Assembly: GCF_008326305.1 (NCBI RefSeq)
Contig: NZ_BIXY01000008.1
Span: forward strand, 22,461 to 59,821
Source of the DNA: Dictyobacter arantiisoli
GTDB lineage: Bacteria > Chloroflexota > Ktedonobacteria > Ktedonobacterales > Ktedonobacteraceae
Direction: 5' to 3'
Length of the DNA: 37,361 bases
Shown in pieces: positions 27,401-32,437 of the stretch. The first letter of the stretch is position 1. Each line of letters opens with the position of its first letter. The translations under genes were made by a program, and so were the position numbers. Under the pieces are notes generated by a model. The model was not told the origin of the DNA. It saw nothing but the letters and a program-made list of their open reading frames with translations, and made no database searches.

Positions 27401-28091
27401 AGCGACCCTGTTCATGGCCTTGCTGAGTGTGTTCCAGATTGTCTTGCAGCGCTATAGCCAGCAGGATGACATTGTACTGGGCACCGATGTTGCGGGACGT
27501 ACTCATGCTGAAATGGAGGATCTGATTGGTTTCTTTATCAATCAACTGGTGCTGCGTGCAGACCTATCCGGTGAGCCCACGTTCCGTGAACTGTTACGGC
27601 AGAACAGGAATAGGTGCCTGCAAGCGTATGTACATCAAGATCTGCCCTTTGAAAAGTTGGTAGAAGAAATTCGACCCGACCGAGGTACCAATCTTGCCCC
27701 CTTCTTCCAGGTAAAATTCTTACTACAAAACCTACCTGCCAGCGGGGCTCAGACATTGACGGATATCAATGTATCTGTCATGAAGCCGGAAACCACGAAC
27801 GCCAAGCTAGATGTCATTTTACAGATAACGCCAGCTGAAAGTGGCTTACATGGCCTCCTCACCTATAATACCGATTTGTTTGATGCCACGACGATTCAGC
27901 GTCTGGCTGAACACTTTAACGTTCTGGTATTGAGTATTCTGCATAATGCCGATGCTCCAATCTCCACGCTGGAAATGTTCACGCTCGAAGAGCGGGAGCA
28001 GCAAGAGCAAGAGCAAAAGCAGCGTGCTCAGTCCGCCCGCAAGAAGTTTAAAGGCATTAAGCCAAAAACCATTACTGCCAGAATCGATTAG
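9327..28091 (+). CDS. NRPS1: five-module non-ribosomal peptide synthetase, C*-A-T / C-A-T / C-A-T / C-A-T-E / C-A-T / C
   Basis: A 6254-aa multimodular synthetase. Carrier serines are Ser1009, 2072, 3121, 4173 and 5721. A-domain A3 cores (Y-[VL]-I-Y-T-S-G-S-T-G) start at residues 603, 1679, 2733, 3788 and 5316. Catalytic C motifs start at His1208, 2261, 3317, 4845 and 5915, and the epimerase motif at His4361. The first domain is condensation-like but lacks the catalytic His. It ends with an unpaired C domain and a charged tail, so it must hand its chain to NRPS2, whose first module lacks a working C domain. There is no starter C domain for a fatty acid and no release domain. The upstream frame is closed by a stop at 9300, and ATG 9327 fits the domain start (R-L-S-L-Q-Q-T-R-L-W). 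Module details are given in separate entries. The protein should be cytoplasmic and needs phosphopantetheinylation. Confidence 0.97.
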   Translation: MEVSVRGSRLSLQQTRLWPFSQENQNAYLVQGLISLPGSLQLPRLRRALQQLIERHEILHTVFRSLPGMDFPMQIVGDSRFCWQQTEIREPVEVSAQQAYIQCLLPALQQPIDLEQGPLLSIHLFHFVETAIFYLVVSIPALCADAASLHVFTAELAREYQACVAENDTSAEEPLQYADVAAWQNELFEEDEAEDACSFWQHVQLSALETFNLPARRSAQTQSNSSFSPQAYALPFPPALYTELQAIARHLDVTTENILLAGWQFFLARLTSQEELVTGVAYTGRSYEELQGALGLYTRVLPFTTFVDPTSTFSQLIRQVALTAVEVEQRQLYFSWDRLNRDGQRVTFPTHFAYLPRVQNVQDFELIDSIASHSEPFVLKLEVVEQQFAVQLKFHFDVNAYTVQHVEQLALSFLTLLHNALTQQDVEVQQLALLSPQEELKMLQQFSGPRTDEGNRTLIDLFEEQVKLHPAWPALTSKHGTLTYGEVNAWANCLASDLQKRGVAPNVLVGLYASRSLETLVGLLAILKAGGAYVALDPQLPAQRLAFQINDTAVKVIVTELSSQDLFVDFQADILPVEAYQPGLNASVSENLHVALNPTDLAYVIYTSGSTGTPKGVLIQHQSVSNYIQSLQQRLNWQPGWQFATVSTLAADLGNTVIFGSLVSGGCLHILDYETVTSAQLWSQYVRNNPIDVLKIVPSHVHALLSASTAGLEILPRKQLILGGEPLTGTLLACLAECGATCDVINHYGPTETTIGVLVNVLGPVQDGWKQTEKSVLPLGLPLNNTNVAIVNTGGQLVPVGVTGELYIAGAGVAQGYLNQPELTATKFVELSWAQQAPQRFYRTGDLARYGNDGMVEFLGRADSQVKIRGYRVELGEIELALRAHEQVLESVVVVREDFPGEQRLVAYVVLKHASDLESSALVSFVKTQLPAYMVPTSIVILPSLPLTPNGKIDRRRLPEPEEVVSVVTDLYMAPRNSVEEQLADIWSEVLHVKRVGVFDNFFTLGGHSLLATQIISRMRTVMGVEIPILKLFEEPTVAGLAQRVNNLIVQTNGAQEMSSTTAIPVFPRNQVLPLSFAQQRLWFLDQLDPGTIAYNKQIALRLTGTLQISALESSLNEIIRRHESLRTTFDIVAGKAAQIIHETLSIHLPVITVLDATVDQSSEQDETLARLIHECVNQPFDLVKGPLLRVQLFQLAAEEHILVLTMHHIVSDAWSNAIFLFELSNLYTAHIQGGQAELPELPIQYADFAAWQQATLQGGVLEAHLNYWKQQLQNAETLNLPTDRPRPALPSGYARHFPFTFTGELQEKLQSLSRKSGTTLFMTLLTALQVLLARYSGQEDISVGSPIANRNRAEIEGLIGFFVNMLVLRGNLAGNPTFTHLLAQVRETALRAFTHQDLPFEKIVEELQPDRNLSVNPLFQVSFSLQNTPDAELKLPGLLLSAVNTLEATTKVDLELHMWETSDNLQGTLIYNTDLFDLSTIEQFVTQFEVLLNGIVANPDCPIEGLPLLSQSTQETLERWNEANASFPVTLLVQEYVELQAAQRPEALAVHAADAELTYAQLNIRANQLAHFLRAHNVGPESVVGVCLPRSTDMLVTMLAILKAGGAYLPLDPAYPTDRITYMVQDAGAQLVVTNAALAPNVSEQTALVWRLDTQWSELAGYEQENPLVVSDPANLAYLIYTSGSTGRPKGVQITQENLLNLVHWHQQAYMLTPGDRATLLAGVAFDACVWEIWPYLTAGASLFIPDEQTRLSPELLQQWLEEQAITISFLPTPLAEQLLAQDTQKSTLRFLLTGGDALQRRPQANTPFTLVNHYGPTEATVLATAGKVEEQRSDILRVPSIGRAVAHSSVYVLDKHLQKVPIGVVGELYIGGAGVGRGYRGRTDLTAECFVPDPYTQQQFAGRLYRTGDLARFLSDGQIEFQGRLDDQLKVRGFRIEPGEIRAVLAQYPFVEESVVTVAQTPAGQKQIVAYLLVKPETVCDLAGLKDFLAQHLPEYMLPSAFVVLNTLPLTPNGKVDYRALPEPHYTVMDDSFVTASSPIEVALVELWCQVLDVKRVSVHTSFFEMGGHSLLATTLLTRIRQVLHVDMPLRCLFEYPTVAEQARWIQEAGRKYQQSVISPVHERANLPLSFAQQRLWFLDQLEPESAAYNSPIVLRIQGDLHLNMLEESLQTIVQRHESLRTTFAAHNGQAVQNITFEGQLTLTVLDISQKTQQEQAVFVQDTIQQEVQRPFNLATGPMLRAGCIKLAVDEHIFFMTVHHIVWDGWSVGVFEREFFTLYTAKLAGKTCHLPELPVQYADYAFWQRNWLRGEVLENQLAYWRQQLANIQPLDLPTDFPRPLVTSGQGRRQETVLLQALYQRIQNISQQAGVTTYMTLLAAFQVLLSKYCQQQDISVGTPVANRGQSEIEHLIGFFVNTLVMRNDLTGNPGFLELLQRVRETTLNAYAHQDLPFEKLVEVLQPEREQNRSPLFQVMFVYQHAIASQHIPDNLVVTAVENEKCTSKFDLTLSVAEIDHSLNCVLEYSTDLFTEQTIQRFLLHWQILLDSIAQDPEQRIDRISILSAQEQTVLASWNHTASELSSTASVQRLFEQQVSLQPQGIALVYKDRTVTYQELNRQANQVAHYLQVQHQVGPDTLVGISIERSPEFFVAMLGILKAGGAYLSLDPSYPVDRLAFMLHDSQVSVVLSMEQVEKSALLSEATFVNLDSSSHEISSYSLENPVCVTEAWHLAYVIYTSGSTGLPKGVMVEHGNLRNLVQALKPIYNLNSESRVLQYMSLNFDVSIVDIFSSLTSGARLCLVPKDLMIPGEALHELIQKYEVTFGRFPPSILLALTNAHLPLLKTVITGGDRWSVDLLEHWRKQSQVVNEYGPTETTVLCTLSKCGVDTQDITIGTPIANTFAYVLDSALQPVPVGVPGELYIGGAGVSRGYLHRPALTAERFLPDPWNMQAGARMYKTGDLVRYLPTGEIKMLGRTDDQVKIRGFRIELGEIENVLNQHEAVRENVVLVHGESANNKKLVAYLAVESEQVTSQDMRELAQKTLPEYMVPAHFIFLPTLPTMPNGKIDRNALLALAIADEFALTFVAPRTINEEVVLSCWSEVLERDHISVLDNFFSIGGHSLLASQLLSRLRTSFQIEIPLRTLFDAPTIAEQAVVFEQLRRSQMNTVVPALIPVEQRPQHIPLSFEQQRLWFLHHMDSESVAYSLPLVIRLKGAIQVDLLEDALTEIVRRHEGLRTTFSTAHNQPVQRIAPVERFSLPRLTILPQQDLNVEEQALEFMQRELQRPFDLEQGPLFRALLIALSPHEPQEHILVLNMHHIISDGWSVGILVQELTALYMAFNQQGVSPLPELALQYADYALWQRNWFQKEGLQTQVHYWKDKLANLEPLNLPIDYARPAVMTRQGAKQGFVVAPEILVALHRISRQQGATLFMTLLAAFQLLLAHYSQQNDIVVGTVSAHRSQRELESLIGFFVNTLPLRTQLDWEWSFLNLLQSVRETTLDAYAHQDVPFDLMVDAVQATRDLSTSPIFQVLFVLQNAPFSAERISDVEMSVVDIETHTAKFDLSLTLAETNQGLSASFEYSTELFKPETIERLSEHFQQLLTAIVDDPQHAIGRYRLLTQREQDLFNSWQGPELITVPIATLHGGIHSQAQRTPHQTALLSVTESMSYEELERQANQLAHYLRRQGIGTESKVGLCLERGVSLIVGMLAILKAGAAYVPLDPNYPVERLHFIQVDAQMELLLTQTSLQAHIALPSVPVLCSDRDSALWAQEPVTAPVVQVEKANLAYVIYTSGSTGRPKGVMITHASATSFVEWSRQTFTNAELQGVLASTSICFDLSIFEIFVTLSTGGTVILAENALELAEHPYRNQVTLVNTVPSAAAELVRQKAFPASVLTINMAGEALPISVVQQLEQTTAIQHIYNLYGPSEYTTYSTFAQITSTYLTIGRPLSGTQVYVLDAYLQPVPLGVHGELYLSGEGLARGYYGRGELTAERFIPNPFSSQPGARMYRTGDVVRYRADGDLDFIGRVDHQVKIRGFRIELGEIESRLQRHRDVKDVVVTVHEEPNGIKRILAYIVGTDDTDALRCYLQESLPAYMIPSFFLTLEALPLTPNGKVDRKALPTPDQHQERLVRNIIAPRNQEEEILWQLWTQVLSTERPISMDDNFFEIGGDSILSLQIVSRARELGLQLTPRDIFEYQTIAGLATVVASSGSISVNEIEQGPISGNVALTSIQHWFFEQQLVEPNHWNQAFLLNVRSDIQVDLLQQALAHLAIHHDGLRTRVEYRNGHWVQFIAEPEAIEPPLCEKIDVSQYNGEELQHVIELQAQNAQASLNLFQGPVWKAVWFNPGTGQPARLLLVIHHLLVDGVSWRILLEDLQGAYHQLAQNKAVQLPAKTTAFQHWSEQLQSYTQSDEVIKQLPYWLAQTDHEFHRLPIDHDNGANTIASVAHAQYALNKEETRALLQDVPPAFHTQMNDVLLTALALTLLPWSGKRALFVHLESHGREYLQPGMDLSRTVGWFTSLYPLLLDLRAQGATQPLTALKLIKEQLRQVPRSGIGYGALRYLYQPDVRLSVDQQVALEQLRTLPGAQISFNYLGQFDQVIQTDGMFAAASESSGRSQGEHNLRAHLIDVTASIVDGSFAVDWSYCSALHEAETIERLATNFMQRIRQLIVLCQDLQNSGYTPSDFPLAHLTQNQIDRFLGNNRNVESVYPLSPLQQGLLFHSVYEPVGGDHIIQTCFTIEGSLNVDAFVQAWQQVSERHAILRTGFIWDGLQEPLQVVAHTATVPVVCVDWQAHSTDEQQAQLAEYLKADRFQGFTLSQAPLLRLLLCQCAPERYQVVWTYHHLLLDGWSIPLLLTDLFEYYQAVDQQRPPVLGRVRSYQDYILWLQQQDMTAAEAFWREKLRGFVAPTSIAIEKAQPAVQEVRYGKCQLHLSEEVTQGLQSLGRQQQVTLNTLVQGAWAILLSRYSGESDVVFGATVAGRAAAVPDIERMVGLFINTLPVRARFSGTTAVREVLQQLQQYQGEIGPYDYSPLVSVQGWSEIPRATSLFESLFVFENYPVDTSFNESADNQQQLHIQFNHTVEQTNYPLMLEVLPHQQMMFQLSYNRNTFSNEIAEGVLQHLQTILEGILAKPEAVVAELPLLTSTEVEQIVGVLNQTQVPYPLDISLHQLIANHARRYPTTIALICGQTRLTYGQLQERATQLAHRLRTLGVGPDVLVGLYMPRSIEMVIGMLAIFQAGGAYLPFDLATPKGRLETILQDAQPRVLLTYAHLRDQLPISTIPTLCLNPNWQDFAQESTVELPDDADNQRLAYVIYTSGSTGKPKGVMVTQKGMLNHLFIKIEELDITEYDCIAQTASHCFDISVWQIFAGLLSGSQVYILPDEIAHDPENLAMAVAQHHISILEVVPSLLRAMLESIPVQRLNAQLRSLRWLVATGEALPADLCRRWCQNSNLPLINAYGPTECSDDVTHLIIEEPPAAHVSVMPIGKALANTSLYILDEGFQPVPLGVAAQLYISGTGVGRGYLLDPQRTADTFIPDPFSGIPGDRMYRTGDLARFLADGNVEFVGRVDYQVKVRGFRIELGEIEAALQQHVAIRENVVLVREDVPMQQRLVAYIICTNEATAPTVDELKQFLRQFLPDYMVPTAFVVLPIMPLTSNGKIDRRALPAPEEQHTSDNEQNAFAPSPLEELLIQIWRDVLSLKHINVHDNFFELGGHSLLATRLISRVRAEFQIEILLKSLFEAPTVAGMAVKIAQLQRENQHVATPALVPMSRDQAIPLSFAQQRLWFIDQMEPGNPAYTIPLALRLNGELNTEALVRSLQEIVRRHEILRTSFVVQDEQPVQIVHPADIFQVRQVNISELQVTVRDALMRQLALEDAQRPFDLSTGPLFRATLVHCSDPETEFALLLSMHHIVSDGWSMGVLLRELSVLYNAFSNGKPSPLANLPVQYGDVALWERTWLHGDLLNYHLDYWKQQLSGFTPLLLPLDRTRPTVPTNNGATHQFLLPPAVADALHLLSQQEGATLFMALLSVFQIVLQRYSQQDDIVLGTDVAGRTHAEMEDLIGFFINQLVLRADLSGEPTFRELLRQNRNRCLQAYVHQDLPFEKLVEEIRPDRGTNLAPFFQVKFLLQNLPASGAQTLTDINVSVMKPETTNAKLDVILQITPAESGLHGLLTYNTDLFDATTIQRLAEHFNVLVLSILHNADAPISTLEMFTLEEREQQEQEQKQRAQSARKKFKGIKPKTITARID
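12528..15680 (+). other. NRPS1 module 2: C - A(Leu-like) - T
   Basis: The LCL-type C domain begins L-P-L-S-F-A-Q-Q-R-L-W-F. Its active site is H-H-I-V-S-D-A from His1208, with Ala in place of the final Gly but the catalytic His retained. The A-domain pocket code is DAWFLGHVLK (A4 F-D-A-C-V-W, then S-F-L-P-T). This differs at two positions from the Leu code DAWFLGNVVK, so Leu or a similar aliphatic residue is the best guess. The carrier Ser is 2072. Confidence 0.65.
15699..18830 (+). other. NRPS1 module 3: C - A(unassigned) - T
   Basis: The C domain is intact (H-H-I-V-W-D-G from His2261). The A domain has the A4 segment N-F-D-V-S-I-V and pocket code DVVRIGEVLK. I do not recognise this code. 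Arg at 278 together with Glu at 322 is unusual and suggests a polar or charged side chain. The carrier Ser is 3121. Confidence 0.6.
18858..23430 (+). other. NRPS1 module 4: C - A(Ala) - T - E, predicted D-Ala
   Basis: The C domain is intact (H-H-I-I-S-D-G from His3317). The A-domain code is DLFNNALTYK, a code I know from Ala-activating modules such as that of microcystin synthetase. The carrier motif is G-G-D-S (Ser4173), the Asp variant typical of carriers preceding epimerases. The epimerase domain (about 4200-4650) has H-H-L-L-V-D-G-V-S-W from His4361. The module should therefore pass a D-alanyl chain onward. Confidence 0.8.
23448..26630 (+). other. NRPS1 module 5: DCL-type C - A(basic residue, Dap/Dab candidate) - T
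   Basis: The C domain begins Y-P-L-S-P-L-Q-Q-G-L-L-F-H (from Tyr4712) and has H-H-L-L-L-D-G (from His4845). That N-terminus is typical of DCL domains after an epimerase and fits module 4. The A-domain code is DIWEVTADDK, with Glu278, Asp330 and Asp331 making an acidic pocket suited to an amine side chain. It resembles codes I recall for diaminobutyrate modules of Pseudomonas lipopeptides. With SbnA/SbnB in the cluster, Dap is the favoured substrate by inference. The carrier Ser is 5721. Confidence 0.6.
26649..28091 (+). other. NRPS1 terminal C domain and charged tail with K-F-K-G-I-K-P-K motif
   Basis: The terminal C domain is intact (H-H-I-V-S-D-G from His5915) and begins I-P-L-S-F-A-Q-Q-R-L-W-F. 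No A or T domain follows on this protein. The last 65 residues are Glu/Gln/Lys rich and end in K-K-F-K-G-I-K-P-K-T-I-T. This is the place for a communication or docking segment to NRPS2, and it shares a motif with the N-terminus of the hydroxylase encoded next. Confidence 0.8.
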
Positions 28092-28257
28092 GGATCTCCG
28101 TCCTTGCGGGTGAAAGCGGGGTGCAGGGGCGGCAGCCCATGGCGGAGCGCGATGGCAGGCATGCCGGGGGCATGACAATTCTCGCAAACTCTCCCTCCTC
28201 TCAATCCCCCGGAAGGAGAGAGAGCCTCGATTAGTCTTTGAGAAGGAGATTCGATGT
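28092..28257. repeat. GC-rich intergenic insert with short palindromes, possible REP-like element
   Basis: The gap between NRPS1 and the hydroxylase is visibly richer in G and C than its neighbours. It contains a GGGC-GGCA-GCCC hairpin near 28119-28132, a GGCATGCC palindrome near 28160, and a CTCCCTCC/GGAAGGAG arm pair near 28190-28220. Such compact palindromic G-rich blocks resemble dispersed intergenic repeats, but copy number cannot be judged from one window. The last bases hold the AAGGAG site (28243-28248) of the next gene. Confidence 0.35.
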
Positions 28258-29283
28258 ATGAGTGCCTTGAACAAGTTTAAAAATATTAAGCCGAAAGTTG
28301 TAACGCAGCCAGCGCAACTGGTCAATCTGGGCTCGCTTCCTGCCAGGGAAGGTCTATCTCCCCTGGTGATCAAACCGGTCGAAAATAGCGTTGATCTGGT
28401 CGCCTGGACTAAAAATAATACCGCTATGCTTGAGGAACAACTCCTCTGGCATGGTGCAATCCTTTTCCGTGGCTTTAAAATTGCGAGTCCATTAGTCTTT
28501 GAAGAGTTCGCAAGTACTCTTTGCGAGGACCTGTATAGCGAGAATGGCGAGCATCCACGCGAGGAGATTAGCGGTAACGTCTATACGCCTGTTTTCTATC
28601 CTCCTGAGAAAAAGCTCCTCTGGCATAACGAGAATTCCTTTAATGCCACCTGGCCGGTCAAGATCTGGTTTTATTGTGGACGGCCAGCTGATCGTGGGGG
28701 CGAGACGCCGATAGCGGATAGTCGATTGATTTATCAACAGATTGAGCCTGCGATTGTTGAGGAATTTGAGCGTAAAAATGTCATGTATGTGCGCAACTAT
28801 GGTACTGGTCTGGGCTTAAACTGGCAAACTGTTTTCCGTACTACAGAGAAGCGCGATATTGAGGCCTATTGCCGCCGTGAGCACATCGAATTTGAATGGA
28901 AGGACAATGATCGTTTGAAGACCTTTCAAATTCGCCCGGCCGTCCTGACGCATCCGCAGACCGGGGAAAAAGTCTGGTGGAATCAGGCTACCCACTGGCA
29001 TACCAGTTGCCTGGATCCAGATGTGCGCGCTTCTCTCTTTGAACTCTTTGCTGAAGATGATCTTCCACGTTGTTGTTATCTGGGCGATGGTAGCCCGATT
29101 GCTGATGACGTTATGGCCCATATTTGTTCTATCTATGAGCGGAACGAATTGAGCTTTCCCTGGCAGCAGGGCGACATCATTATGTTAGACAACATGCTGA
29201 TGGCGCATGCCCGCAATCCATTTAAAGGTTCGCGTAAGCTCTATGTCGCCATGGGCGGCATGATGAGCTTAAATGACTTATAG
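28258..29283 (+). CDS. SyrP/TauD-like Fe(II)/2-oxoglutarate-dependent aspartyl (asparaginyl) beta-hydroxylase
   Basis: A 341-aa TauD/TfdA-fold dioxygenase. The iron site is H-N-E (His123, Glu125) in L-L-W-H-N-E-N-S-F, the Glu variant of the facial triad used by SyrP-, VioC- and AsnO-type amino acid hydroxylases. The distal His is His317 (M-A-H-A-R-N-P-F), and Arg326 (G-S-R-K-L-Y) fits the 2-oxoglutarate carboxylate. Known SyrP hydroxylates Asp bound to an NRPS carrier at the beta carbon. The cluster has one A domain predicted for Asp and one for Asn, both plausible substrates. The N-terminus carries K-F-K-N-I-K-P-K (6-13), like the NRPS1 tail. The start is fixed by AAGGAG 9 bases upstream. 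NRPS2 follows 19 bases after the stop, so it is in the same operon. Confidence 0.88.
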   Translation: MSALNKFKNIKPKVVTQPAQLVNLGSLPAREGLSPLVIKPVENSVDLVAWTKNNTAMLEEQLLWHGAILFRGFKIASPLVFEEFASTLCEDLYSENGEHPREEISGNVYTPVFYPPEKKLLWHNENSFNATWPVKIWFYCGRPADRGGETPIADSRLIYQQIEPAIVEEFERKNVMYVRNYGTGLGLNWQTVFRTTEKRDIEAYCRREHIEFEWKDNDRLKTFQIRPAVLTHPQTGEKVWWNQATHWHTSCLDPDVRASLFELFAEDDLPRCCYLGDGSPIADDVMAHICSIYERNELSFPWQQGDIIMLDNMLMAHARNPFKGSRKLYVAMGGMMSLNDL

Positions 29284-29302
29284 TTTGGCGAGGAAAAAGC
29301 AC

Positions 29303-32300
29303 GTGCAAGAGACAATTGAAGGCTATCGCCTTTCTCCCCAACAGCATTCTCTCTGGCTCTCATCCCGGCGTGATCAGTTTTATGCACAGGTTGTTGTTGA
29401 TCTCACTGGCAATATTGTCAGTGAGCAACTCAAAGCTGCCTGTGAACAAATGCTGGTGCGCCATGAGATCTTTCGTACAACCTTTGTATTGCTTCCTGGC
29501 ACATCCATGCCCATTCAGGTTGTCCATGAGCAGGCGCTCTATCGTTGGGAAACGACTAACCTTTCGTCTCTCTCAACTTCTGTACAGGAGTTGGAACTGG
29601 CCGCGCTGCTTCAGCAAGAACGTGAGCGTGTGGTTGATCTGGAGCAAGGACCATTGGTCTACTTCAATGTTGTCTCTTTCGCTCCGCAAAAATCTGTCCT
29701 GATAATGACGCTCCATGCTTTACATGCAGACCAGACGACGCTCCAGCTCTTCGTTAAAGACGTGGCACTGGCCTATCATGCTGCGGGCGAAAAAGTCAGC
29801 GATGCAGAAGAGGAGATTGTGCAGTATCTACAGGTTTCTGAATGGCAGAATGAACTGTTGCAGGAAGAAGAGAGTGAGGCGGGCAAGCGTTACTGGCAGA
29901 AACGTACAGTCGCTGATCTGGCTGAGCTTTCCCTACCCGGGGAGCGCAAGCCAGTCGGAGTGAGCGCGGTTTCATCTCCTCAGGTCTGCCAGGATGTCGT
30001 ATCGTCGGCTGTCTATACCCGGCTCCAGCATTTTGCCGCCCTCAATCAGAGTACTGTTGAGCATAGCCTGCTGAGCGCCTGGATCATCTTATTATGGCGT
30101 TTGACTGGTAAAAGTGAAGTACAGCTTGGCCTGGGAGTGAATGGACGAATCTATGAAGAACTGACCGAGGTTGCGGGCCCTGTCACGCGCTTTGTTCCGC
30201 TTGCAGCCCATCTCTATGACCGCCAGAATTTTCTAGATGTGCTCCAATTGCTTCAGTCCTCGCGTAGCGAAGCAGAAGAGATGCAGCACTATTTTGAAGA
30301 TGAGCATACAGATGCCGGGTTTCCGTTTAGTTTTGCGGTCAGTACTCAGGTGCCTGTGCTGAGTGGAGTGGAGGTTACCTTTGCTTTACGGACATGTATT
30401 GTCTATAGTATACCAACTAAAATTCAGTTATCCGTTCTGGAAAATGCAGGTGCTCTGATATTGCAATGGCATTATGATGCTGCTCTTTTCACCCATTCAG
30501 ATATTGTGCGGCTATCTGCCCAATATCTGAGCCTGCTTGAACATGCACTTCAAACACCCCAATCCTCCATTAGTCTGCTCTCAATTGTAAGTCAGGATGA
30601 GCAAGAACGGCTCTTTTCTACCTGGAATGCTACCGCCAGGGATTATCCCCAGGCAATCGGGGTGGCCCGGCTCTTTGAATTGCAGGCTGAACGTACTCCC
30701 AATGCAGTGGCGGTACAGGATCAGGAGCGACAATTAACCTATGCCACACTAAACGAGCAGGCCAACCAGCTGGCAGCCTTTCTGCGGAAACGAGGTATTG
30801 GCGCGGAGACATTGGTCGCTATCTGTCTGCCTCGGCGCAACGAAATGCTGGTCAGCATTCTGGCAATCCTGAAGGCTGGTGCCGCGTATCTCCCGCTTGA
30901 TTTCTCCTATCCAGAGGAGCGCCTGCGCTTTATCATTGAGGATGCTCAGGCTGGATTGTTGCTGACCACCAGTACCCTGGCCGCCCAACTTCCACAGCTG
31001 GCACCTGTACTCCTCCTGGATGAGCAACAGGGCGCAATCTCAGGCTGTGCGACCGAAAATCTGGCGGTCGCGACACAGCCGGACAATCTAGCGTATGTGA
31101 TCTATACATCCGGTTCAACAGGTAAACCTAAAGGTGCCATGGTTACGTTGCGTGGCCTGACCAATTATCTGAGTTGGGCCCAGCAATTTTATGCGGTTGA
31201 TACCGGGAGTGGTGCACCGGTCCATTCGTCGCTGGCTTTTGATTTAACGGTTACCAGCCTTTTCCTACCGTTATTGAGCGGACGTAGTGTAACTCTGGTT
31301 TCTGAAGCGCAAAACATTGAAACGCTGGCCACGGCGATGAAGCAGGGACACAATTATAGCCTGATCAAAATTACCCCGGCTCACCTGGAGATGTTGAATC
31401 AGGTTCTGCAACCCGAAGAATTCGCCGCATCCACACGGGCTCTGGTGATTGGTGGTGAGGCTCTCCTCAAAGAGCAGCTAGCGCCCTGGCGCGAGTTTGC
31501 CCCGCAGACACGCCTGATCAATGAGTATGGACCTACCGAGACAGTGGTTGGCTGTTGTATATATGATGTCCCTCTAGCTGCTGATCTGTCCTCATCAATT
31601 CCGATTGGCATGCCAATCGCCAATACCCGATTGTATGTCTTAGATGAGCGCTTGCAGCCAGTTCCGGTTGGCATGCCTGGTGAGCTTTATATTGGTGGTG
31701 ATGGCGTTGCGCGAGGCTATCTCAATCGGCCAGCTTTAACGGCTGAACGTTTTATCCCTGACGCTTTTAGCCAGCAGCCGGGTACGCGACTCTATAAAAC
31801 CGGTGATATCGTACGCTATCGTGTAGATGGTGTGCTTGAATATATTGGTCGTCTTGATCATCAGGTGAAGATCCGTGGTTTTCGTATCGAGTTAGGTGAA
31901 ATTGAAGTTGCCATCAGCCATTATCCAGCAGTACGTGAGAATGTAGTGATTGTACGTGAGGATACGGCGGGCGATAAACAATTGGTCGCATACATTGTGG
32001 CGCGCGCGACTGAGCAGTTGAATATATCTGAGTTGAAGGCATTTCTTCAGCAGCAACTACCATCTTATATGTTGCCAACACATATTGTTGTGTTGAATGC
32101 GTTACCGTTGACCTCAAATGGCAAGGTTAATCGTCATGCCTTGCCTGTACCCGGCAGTGTCGAGGGCCAGGAGCAGGAAGCCTATGTCGCTCCACGTACC
32201 CCGATTGAGCAATTGATTGCGGATATCTGGTGTAAGGTGCTGCATCGACCACGCGTTTCACGCTATGATAACTTTTTTGAGATTGGCGGCCATTCTCTCT

Positions 32301-32437
32301 TAGCGACCCAGCTGGTAGCTCGCCTGCGTACGGCGCTGAAAATTGAAATCACGTTGAATGTGCTTTTCGATAAGCCTGTCATTGCCCGGTTAGCACCGTA
32401 TGTTGAGGGAGCACTACGCCAAACCCATGGTACTGTC
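29303..32437 (+). other. NRPS2 module 6: C-like (non-catalytic) - A(Asn) - T
   Basis: Residues 1-440 form a C-like domain with H-A-L-H-A-D-Q (138-144) in place of HHxxxDG. The catalytic His is Ala139 and Gly is Gln144. The A-domain code is DLTKVGEVGK, one change from the Asn code DLTKLGEVGK. The carrier Ser is 998. Peptide-bond formation at this module must be done by the C domain at the end of NRPS1, so the functional module is C | C*-A-T, split over two proteins. Confidence 0.8.
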
